A DNA stretch of 6,538 nt from Vibrio sp. (lineage in GTDB: Bacteria > Pseudomonadota > Gammaproteobacteria > Enterobacterales > Vibrionaceae). The position numbers and the translations under genes were made by a program. Below the pieces are notes generated by a model. That model made no database searches. It saw only the letters and a program-made list of their open reading frames with translations, and was not told the DNA's origin. Positions 1-4,673 of the stretch are shown here, in pieces (position 1 is the first letter of the stretch; each line of letters begins with the position of its first letter). The stretch lies in NCBI GenBank assembly GCA_007124475.1, contig SLFB01000280.1:1-6538 (forward strand), read 5' to 3'.

Positions 1-697
1 GGATTTGGTTTTTCCAGCGTTGCCACATGGTGCCTTGGGCTATTGCTTGTTCTGAAGTAAAAATGACATCCGGTTTGGCGAATAGCACTTGTTCAATACT
101 CACTTGGGGATAAGGAGATGGGCTATGCTGGAAAATATTCACCCCACCACAAAAAGTAAAAATCTCACTTGGCCAACTGCCTTGCGCTAGGGTGATGATG
201 GGCTTCTCACTTAATTGGTAAAAATAACGTACATTATTAAGGTGGGCGTATTTCTGTCCGAGTTGAGCAAGCTGCTGGCGAAACTGATTGGCCGCTTGCA
301 TACCAAGTTTAGGGTCGTTGGCATACTGACTTAGTTTTTCGATATCGAGCGCAATATCATCTAACGTTTTTGGATCTGAATAAAAGAGTGGGATGCCGAG
401 GCGAGCTAACTTATCGACCTCTCGCATAGCATTACCTTGTGGCCATACCACCACTAAATCAGGCTGTAAGGTCAAAATACGTTCAATGTTGATCCCTTGA
501 TAATTGGCGACTCGCGGTAAGCTTTGTGCTGATTCTGGGTAATCACTATAGTCACTCACTGCCACCAATTTATCTCCCAGTCCAGCGGCAAATATCAGTT
601 CGGTGGCATGGGGTGCTAAGCTGATAATTCTTTCTGCAGCAGAGAGCGAGAAAAAAAACATAGAGCCAATTAGCCCAAGAAGTAAGCGGTAGTGCAT
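1..697 (-). CDS. btuF: Vitamin B12-binding periplasmic protein BtuF (3' end cut by window)
   Basis: Substrate-binding protein of the BtuCDF ABC importer; it captures cobalamin in the periplasm and delivers it to the BtuC/BtuD complex. 232 codons are visible without a stop, and the C-terminus lies beyond position 1 (E. coli BtuF is 266 aa). Residues 1-20 form a signal peptide (a single Arg at 4, hydrophobic core, likely cleavage near Ala20-Ala21). The mature part aligns almost without gaps to E. coli BtuF as I remember it: ISLAPHATELIFAAG (25-39), SDYP (51-54), IERILTLQPDLVVVW (71-85), CGGVNIF (183-189) and YPQVSIEQVL (196-205). Glu72 and Glu202, which form salt bridges with BtuC in E. coli, are both present, as is Cys183. 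Trp66 and Trp196 of E. coli are Tyr here. The ATG directly follows the cobD stop (TAAATG) with an AAGGA ribosome binding site at 704-708. Identity is very likely; only the C-terminal lobe is unseen. Confidence 0.93.
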   Translation of the reverse strand, partial: MHYRLLLGLIGSMFFFSLSAAERIISLAPHATELIFAAGLGDKLVAVSDYSDYPESAQSLPRVANYQGINIERILTLQPDLVVVWPQGNAMREVDKLARLGIPLFYSDPKTLDDIALDIEKLSQYANDPKLGMQAANQFRQQLAQLGQKYAHLNNVRYFYQLSEKPIITLAQGSWPSEIFTFCGGVNIFQHSPSPYPQVSIEQVLFAKPDVIFTSEQAIAQGTMWQRWKNQI

Positions 698-1651
698 TTA
701 TAATCCTTGATGAATGATAAATAACAGCAAACTCTGGCCGATTAACCACAGCCATAAACGGTGGGTTAGTAGCTGGTTTAATTGATCAATATGCAGATGG
801 GATGGAACAATGCGCCCACCAATTTTTGCTCTTACCGCTTTTTGCTGACCATAAATGGCTGGGCCTCCCAGTGCTAAGTGTAACTTATTACCGATAGCGC
901 ACAGTAACCATCCTGGGCCTGGCAGTGGCCAAGAGCGACTTTGATTGAGCATTTGCGTCAAATTATAGTTAACATTTTCGCCCATCAGGATCAGTAAGCT
1001 AAATAAACGCAAAGGAACGATATCAAGCACTGCCACGGCGCGAATAACAGGCAAGCCAAAGGGCTGAAACTGTGGGCGAGAAGGTGACCAACAACGAGCT
1101 AATTCAACCATTAAGCGATAAATAAACGCGCCGATCCCTCCGAGTAATCCGTACCAAAATAGAACCCCAATTAGGTTACGGCCAATACTCATAGTGATGG
1201 TTTCGACACTGGCTTTACCTAAGCCAACTGGCGAAAGTGTTGCCGTTTCACGATTGACAAACGGCACCAATAAACCACGTGCTAGCGGTTTGTCTTGCTG
1301 TGCCAGCGCTTGACTCATCTGCTGGCTAAGCTTATTAGCACTGCGCCAATCGAGTGCTAACAGTAATAGCGCTAATTCAAACAGTTGTGGATGCCAAACC
1401 AAAGGTTGCAAAGCAATGCATAGTGCAACGGTGGGGATAATCATCAGCAGCCAAGCCAGCGTGCCGGAAATTAAACTTTGTTGATAACTGCTTGGTTTAT
1501 TGACTTTCTCTGCCAATATCTCAGCAAATTTATGCCACAAAGTGATCGGATGGGCGGCGTGAGGGATAGGCAATAGCCAATGAAATAACAATGCGCCCCA
1601 CATGACAAGTAGGGCACCTTGGGCATAAAAGGACTTGAATAATTCATCCAT
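698..1651 (-). CDS. cobD: CobD/CbiB-family cobalamin biosynthesis membrane protein, divergent
   Basis: Canonical CobD/CbiB (adenosylcobinamide-phosphate synthase) is an inner-membrane protein that attaches aminopropanol or its phosphate to adenosylcobyric acid. The 317-residue product has family length. It has hydrophobic segments near residues 10-27, 61-84, 90-102, 158-180 and 298-314. Family landmarks are PHAAHP (30-35), NRET (133-136), KASVET (146-151), LLGGIGAFIYR (169-179), GPGW (245-248) and LGGPAIYGQQK (261-271). However, the conserved AEN..D block after AVES is TMS..R here (153-158), and the later NTLD and LDD positions are hydrophobic or missing, so canonical catalysis is doubtful. 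AmpE-like relatives are an alternative. Position in the mtnN-cobD-btuF cluster argues for a B12-linked role. I chose the ATG at 1651, 10 bases after the mtnN stop. In-frame TTG codons at 1660, 1657 and 1654 are possible starts, and an AAAG motif suits 1657 slightly better. Confidence 0.8.
   Translation of the reverse strand: MDELFKSFYAQGALLVMWGALLFHWLLPIPHAAHPITLWHKFAEILAEKVNKPSSYQQSLISGTLAWLLMIIPTVALCIALQPLVWHPQLFELALLLLALDWRSANKLSQQMSQALAQQDKPLARGLLVPFVNRETATLSPVGLGKASVETITMSIGRNLIGVLFWYGLLGGIGAFIYRLMVELARCWSPSRPQFQPFGLPVIRAVAVLDIVPLRLFSLLILMGENVNYNLTQMLNQSRSWPLPGPGWLLCAIGNKLHLALGGPAIYGQQKAVRAKIGGRIVPSHLHIDQLNQLLTHRLWLWLIGQSLLLFIIHQGL
704..708 (-). promoter_or_regulatory. Ribosome binding site of btuF inside the end of cobD
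   Basis: Read on the minus strand, AAGGA lies 6 bases before the btuF ATG, within the last codons of the upstream gene. The stop and start codons abut with no spacer, so ribosomes finishing cobD are well placed to start btuF. This supports co-translation and fixes the btuF start. Confidence 0.7.
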
Positions 1652-1661
1652 CAACAACAAG

Positions 1662-2348
1662 CTACTTTAGTAGTTCAACCATTTTTAGCACCATTGCTGA
1701 AGAGCTTTTTGCTGCTAGCGGCAAAAACTCATCAAAAGACAGCGGAGAAGCTTTATCTGCGACATCAGAAATAGCACGTACCACGACAAAAGGAACACCA
1801 AATTGGTGACAGGTTTGGGCAATCGCAGCGGCTTCCATTTCAACTGCCACTGTGGTTGGAAAGTGTTGACGAATAAAACTTTGTTTTTCTTCGCTGCAGA
1901 CAAAGGCATCACCGGTACAAATCAATCCACGTACCGCGTGTTGGTTACCTAGCGCTTGCTCAGCGATAGACATGAGTTTGTCATCAGCAATGAAAGCGGC
2001 AGGTTGACCAGCCATTTGTCCGATTTCATAACCAAAAGCAGTCACATCAGCGTCATGGTGACGAACTTCGCTAGAAATGACTACATCGCCCATAGTTAAA
2101 CTAGAATCGAAACCGCCCGCAGAGCCTGTGTTAATCACAACATCAGGTTGGTATTCACTGAGTAATAAAGCGGTGCCAACCGCAGCAGAAACTTTACCAA
2201 TACCCGATTGGAGTAAGATAACCTCTGCACCATGTAATTGACCACTATAGTAAGTGCAGCCGCCTTTGGTGACTTCTTGGCGTTGATCGAGAGCATCTTT
2301 TAAAATAGCGACTTCTTGTTGCATCGCACCTATGATAGCAATTTTCAT
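1662..2348 (-). CDS. mtnN: 5'-methylthioadenosine/S-adenosylhomocysteine nucleosidase (MtnN/Pfs)
   Basis: Cytosolic hydrolase that cleaves the glycosidic bond of methylthioadenosine and S-adenosylhomocysteine, releasing adenine plus methylthioribose or S-ribosylhomocysteine. It relieves product inhibition of methyltransferases and supplies the LuxS substrate for autoinducer-2, so in vibrios it also feeds quorum sensing. The 228 aa product is full length (E. coli 232). It shows the nucleoside phosphorylase-like fold signatures: MKIAIIGAMQQEV at the N-terminus with the catalytic base Glu12, INTGSAGG (72-79), the ribose-binding VEMEAAA stretch (169-175, Met171-Glu172), and RAISDVAD (191-198), whose Asp195 is the equivalent of E. 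coli catalytic Asp197. The ATG at 2348 has an AAGAG ribosome binding site 7 bases upstream (2356-2360). It lies 64 bases after the DUF1499 gene and just before the cobD-type gene. I see no terminator in the upstream gap, so read-through from the lipoprotein gene is possible. Confidence 0.97.
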   Translation of the reverse strand: MKIAIIGAMQQEVAILKDALDQRQEVTKGGCTYYSGQLHGAEVILLQSGIGKVSAAVGTALLLSEYQPDVVINTGSAGGFDSSLTMGDVVISSEVRHHDADVTAFGYEIGQMAGQPAAFIADDKLMSIAEQALGNQHAVRGLICTGDAFVCSEEKQSFIRQHFPTTVAVEMEAAAIAQTCHQFGVPFVVVRAISDVADKASPLSFDEFLPLAAKSSSAMVLKMVELLK

Positions 2349-2412
2349 GTCATATCTCTTTTTAAGGCCTAAAACCGTGCCAGTTTACCATGTTCACTCG
2401 CTAACTCTAGAA

Positions 2413-2841
2413 TTACTGTAATAGGCCCGCGTCGTTCATTTTTTGTCGTAATGTTTCCACTCGGCGGCGATTAACACCAAAATCGCTATAACCAACTCGT
2501 GATTCAGAGCGGACTTTTAATTGATCGTGCTCCAGTTTTAGTTCTAAATCATCAACAAAACGTAGCACTCGGGTGGTGCATTCAATTCGCAAGTAATCGT
2601 TCGTCTTTTCAACAACTTCAGCTCCGGGCAAGGTTAACGCAATGCGCTCAATTTGCTCAATGGTAACGCCGGGGCGAAGAATAAAGGGGGCGACAGTAAA
2701 CTTTTCTCTCGTTTCTTGTGTGGAGACGCAGTTGGGTTTATTTCCGCAAGGAAGTGATGTTCTATCGATCATATTGGATGCAATGCCTTGGCTACAAGCC
2801 ATAGTTAACAGTGATAAACTGATGATCATCAATGGTTTCAC
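2413..2841 (-). CDS. DUF1499 family lipoprotein, function unknown
   Basis: A 142-residue predicted lipoprotein. Residues 1-15 form a short signal peptide ending in LLTMA before Cys16, a fair lipobox (Thr rather than Leu at -3). Ser at +2 predicts Lol transport to the outer membrane, facing the periplasm. The remainder matches the DUF1499 family as I remember it: PCGNKPNCVST (31-41), LRFVDDLEL (93-101) and RSESRVGYSDFGVNRRRVE (111-129). Cys32 and Cys38 could form a disulfide. No catalytic function is established for this family and I do not propose one. The start is a GTG at 2841, chosen because AGGA (2849-2852) sits 7 bases upstream. The alternative in-frame ATG at 2829 would shorten the signal peptide too far. 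It has its own possible promoter and follows the gltBD terminator, so it is probably first in the mtnN-side unit. Confidence 0.85.
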   Translation of the reverse strand: MKPLMIISLSLLTMACSQGIASNMIDRTSLPCGNKPNCVSTQETREKFTVAPFILRPGVTIEQIERIALTLPGAEVVEKTNDYLRIECTTRVLRFVDDLELKLEHDQLKVRSESRVGYSDFGVNRRRVETLRQKMNDAGLLQ

Positions 2842-2848
2842 AACAATT

Positions 2849-2852
2849 TCCT
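2849..2852 (-). promoter_or_regulatory. Ribosome binding site deciding a GTG start
   Basis: AGGA on the minus strand lies 7 bases before the GTG at 2841. That spacing is good for GTG but too long (about 19 bases) for the next in-frame ATG at 2829, so the GTG is the better start of the DUF1499 lipoprotein. Confidence 0.6.
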
Positions 2853-2902
2853 ATAGCGAATAAAATTTGAGCATAGCTGATATTTGCCGTGGAGGGTAAC
2901 CC

Positions 2903-2908
2903 ATTATA
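2903..2908 (-). promoter_or_regulatory. Possible sigma-70 -10 box upstream of the DUF1499 gene
   Basis: A perfect TATAAT reads on the minus strand at 2908-2903, predicting a start site near 2896 and a leader of about 55 bases before the GTG at 2841. No good -35 exists at 16-18 bases (AGCGCA or GCGCAA). A TTGTCA at 2922-2917 is too close (8-base spacer). The call therefore rests on the -10 alone and on the need for a promoter after the gltBD terminator. Confidence 0.4.
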
Positions 2909-2995
2909 CGGATGATTGACAATTTTGCGCTGATTAAGCTGATGATTTTCCTAGTTTCGGGACCAAGAACGCTAATATTGAGCGATGTTACTGAT

Positions 2996-3025
2996 AAAAA
3001 AGGCTAACACTGGGTGTTAGCCTTT
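2996..3025 (-). terminator. Rho-independent terminator of the gltBD transcript
   Basis: A perfect 10-bp inverted repeat, AGGCTAACAC (3001-3010) with GTGTTAGCCT (3014-3023), encloses a 3-base loop and can extend by two A-T pairs. On the minus strand the stem is followed by a run of six T, the classic intrinsic terminator for transcription leaving gltD, about 180 bases past its stop. On the plus strand the tail is only TTTGAAGA, so activity in that direction would be weak. Confidence 0.88.
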
Positions 3026-3037
3026 GAAGATCTTTTT

Positions 3038-3067
3038 CTACCTGCAACCCAAAGCGGTTTGGGTATA
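3038..3067. repeat. ERIC-end fragment (partial ERIC copy)
   Basis: These 30 bases match the end of the adjacent full ERIC element (3164-3193) as a direct repeat at 26 of 30 positions, both running from CTACCTGCAAC to TTTGGGTATA. Its final TATA is shared with the start of the full element, giving the palindrome GGGTATATACCC at 3061-3072. Within it ACCCAAA (3047-3053) and TTTGGGT (3058-3064) can form a small 7-bp hairpin with loop GCGG. It looks like the remnant of a second ERIC copy. Confidence 0.7.
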
Positions 3068-3193
3068 TACCCTTCCTACTTGAAGCTGCAGGGGTGTTGG
3101 CTGCGTTCGTTCGCCCCAATCACATAGTCTATCTATGCTCATGGGGACTTACTCACTTGCCGCCTACCTGCAACTCCAAGTTGTTTGGGTATA
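3066..3193. repeat. ERIC element (intergenic repeat unit), full length
   Basis: A 128-bp imperfect palindrome, the length typical of ERIC (about 127 bp). The terminal inverted repeats are TATACCC (3066-3072) and GGGTATA (3187-3193), consistent with insertion at a TA target. The arms ACTTGAAGCTGCAGG (3078-3092) and CCTGCAACTCCAAGT (3167-3181) pair at 13 of 15 positions, and the centre is CCCCA...CATAG-TCTAT-CTATG...TGGGG (3114-3146). Read on the minus strand, the core GATTGGGGCGAACGAACGC, the following CAGCCAAC and the CTGCAGCTTCAAG stretch match the ERIC consensus as I remember it. ERICs are non-coding, MITE-like and intergenic. This one lies in the 3' untranslated part of gltBD and would be transcribed as a long stem-loop that could affect mRNA decay, although no effect is shown here. 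Confidence 0.88.
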
Positions 3194-3203
3194 GATAAAA
3201 TGC

Positions 3204-4673
3204 TTACGCTGATAGCATTAAAGAATCATTGATCGATTCAAGCTGCGTGTTGCCCATCAAGTAAGCATCAATCGCTCTGGCAGATTCACGGCCTTCATTG
3301 ATGCAGCGTACAACCAGTGATTGACCAGTGCGCATGTCGCCTGCGGCAAAGACCCCTTTTTGATTGGTGGCAAAGTTATCTGTCGCAACGTTACCGCGAT
3401 CATCGAGTTTTATCGCCAACTGAGCGAGTACACCATGTGGCTCTGGATGTAAAAAGCCCATCGCGAGAAACGCCATATCACAAGGGATGACACGTTCTGT
3501 GCCTGCCACTTCGCGAAATTCTGGGCGCTGACCCGGCGCGGCCTCTTGCCAAACAATATCGGCAATTCTTAGGCCAGTCACTTGACCTTGATCGTTGCCA
3601 ATGAATTCTTTAGTCAGAATATTCCAATGTCTTTCGCAGCCTTCTTCATGGGAAGTCGACGTGCGTAGAATCATCGGATATTGTGGCCATGGCATATTAG
3701 CTGGGCGTTTTTCTGGTGGCATTGGCATGATCTCGACTTGAGTGATGCTTGCTGCACCATGGCGATTAGACGTACCGACACAGTCTGAACCAGTATCGCC
3801 ACCACCAATGACCACCACATGCTTGCCTTTGGCGTGAATCTCTTCACCTTTAAGATCCATATTGTTAGCGCGGCGATTATTTTGTCCGAGAAATTGCATT
3901 GCAAAGTAAACGCCTTGTAAATCGCGTCCCGGAATAGGTAAATCACGTGGCACGGTGGAGCCGCCAGTCAGCAAAATTGCATCGAACTCTTGGCGTAGCT
4001 GCTGAGCGTTAATATCAACCCCCACATGAGCATTCACCACAAATTCAACCCCCGCTTGAGCCATGAGATCGAGTTTGCGATCAATCACTGCCATGCTGAG
4101 TTTAAAATCAGGGATGCCGAAACGCAGTAATCCACCGACTTTTTCATCCCGCTCAAACACGGTGACCTGATGGCCAGCGCTGTTTAATTGCTCAGCGGCG
4201 GCTAATCCAGCGGGCCCAGAGCCGATGATCGCCACTTTTTTACCAGTCCGAGCACGAGGCGTTTTCGGCTTGGCATAGCCTTCTTGATAAGCCCGTTCAA
4301 CAATGGTTTTCTCAATATTACAGATAGTAATGGGATCTTGATTGATACCTAGCACGCAAGCAGTTTCGCAAGGGGCTGGGCATACTCGACCAGTAAATTC
4401 AGGGAAGTTATTGGTTGAGCTTAAGATCTGCCAAGCTTCTTGCCAACTATCACGATAGACCGCATCATTAAATTCAGGAATGATGTTGCCGATTGGGCAG
4501 CCGCTATGACAAAACGGCACCCCACAGTCCATACAACGTGCTGCTTGTTGGTTGATTTTTTGGCCAAATTCTTTATTGAGCACAAATTCATGATTGTGTT
4601 TAATTCGCTCTGCTGGGTCGATCTTTTTTGGCAGCTCTCGACCAAACTCTAAAAATCCAGTTGCTTTACCCAT
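3204..4673 (-). CDS. gltD: Glutamate synthase small subunit (GltD), Bacillus/plant-like subtype
   Basis: Passes electrons from a reduced pyridine nucleotide, through FAD and iron-sulfur clusters, to the large subunit, which makes glutamate from glutamine and 2-oxoglutarate. With glutamine synthetase this is the main ammonium assimilation route. The 489 aa product is full length for its subtype. Cys47, 50, 55 and 59 (CMDCGVPFCHSGC) and Cys98, 102 and 106 lie in the N-terminal iron-sulfur region. The FAD-binding GSGPAG is at 151-156, the nucleotide-binding GGGDTGSD at 290-297, and the C-terminal flavoprotein motif FAAGD at 442-446. The N-terminus (GKATGFLEFGRELP) and the TSTSHEEGCERHW region (338-350) match Bacillus, plant and yeast type small subunits, not E. 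coli GltD (472 aa, MSQNVYQF start). I do not call NADH versus NADPH preference. The ATG overlaps the gltB stop by one base (TAATG). A terminator lies 180 bases downstream. Confidence 0.96.
   Translation of the reverse strand: MGKATGFLEFGRELPKKIDPAERIKHNHEFVLNKEFGQKINQQAARCMDCGVPFCHSGCPIGNIIPEFNDAVYRDSWQEAWQILSSTNNFPEFTGRVCPAPCETACVLGINQDPITICNIEKTIVERAYQEGYAKPKTPRARTGKKVAIIGSGPAGLAAAEQLNSAGHQVTVFERDEKVGGLLRFGIPDFKLSMAVIDRKLDLMAQAGVEFVVNAHVGVDINAQQLRQEFDAILLTGGSTVPRDLPIPGRDLQGVYFAMQFLGQNNRRANNMDLKGEEIHAKGKHVVVIGGGDTGSDCVGTSNRHGAASITQVEIMPMPPEKRPANMPWPQYPMILRTSTSHEEGCERHWNILTKEFIGNDQGQVTGLRIADIVWQEAAPGQRPEFREVAGTERVIPCDMAFLAMGFLHPEPHGVLAQLAIKLDDRGNVATDNFATNQKGVFAAGDMRTGQSLVVRCINEGRESARAIDAYLMGNTQLESINDSLMLSA

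Larger units (their letters stand above)
2842..3203. other. Gene-free stretch between gltD and the DUF1499 gene
   Basis: 362 bases with no credible gene on either strand. In transcription order it holds: 10 bases after the gltD stop, a full ERIC element (3193-3066); an ERIC-end fragment (3067-3038); a rho-independent terminator (3025-2996); and the likely promoter and leader of the DUF1499 gene (about 2995-2842). The roughly 85 bases between terminator and -10 box hold nothing I can name apart from a TTGACA on the plus strand at 2916-2921. Confidence 0.8.

Noticed and set aside
2355..2380. TTTTAGGCCTTAAAA near-palindrome just before mtnN as terminator or operator
   Set aside because: The pairing is short and A/T-based with only a GGCC centre, there is no T-run after a stable stem, and no regulator site matches that I know of.
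2365..2385. Sigma-54-like promoter upstream of mtnN
   Set aside because: The minus strand has CTGGCACG, but the downstream part reads TTTTAGG rather than TTGC, and the GG-to-GC spacing is 11 instead of 10 bases. The essential -12 element is missing.
2349..2412. Cobalamin riboswitch upstream of the B12-related genes
   Set aside because: The gap is only 64 bases, far too short for a cobalamin riboswitch of about 200 bases, and no B12-box-like sequence is visible in it or in 2842-2995.
2642..2863. Open frame of 73 codons on the plus strand
   Set aside because: It is antisense to the well-supported DUF1499 gene, resembles no family I know, and has no promoter or ribosome binding site that I can see.
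3038..3193. CRISPR repeat-spacer pair (two 30-base direct repeats about 96 bases apart)
   Set aside because: There are only two imperfect copies, with an intervening sequence that is itself an inverted repeat and not a spacer. The ERIC structure explains it fully.
4440..4652. Open frame of 70 codons on the plus strand inside gltD
   Set aside because: It lies antisense to conserved iron-sulfur coding sequence of gltD, and the peptide is low in recognisable structure, so it is a by-product of gltD codon use.
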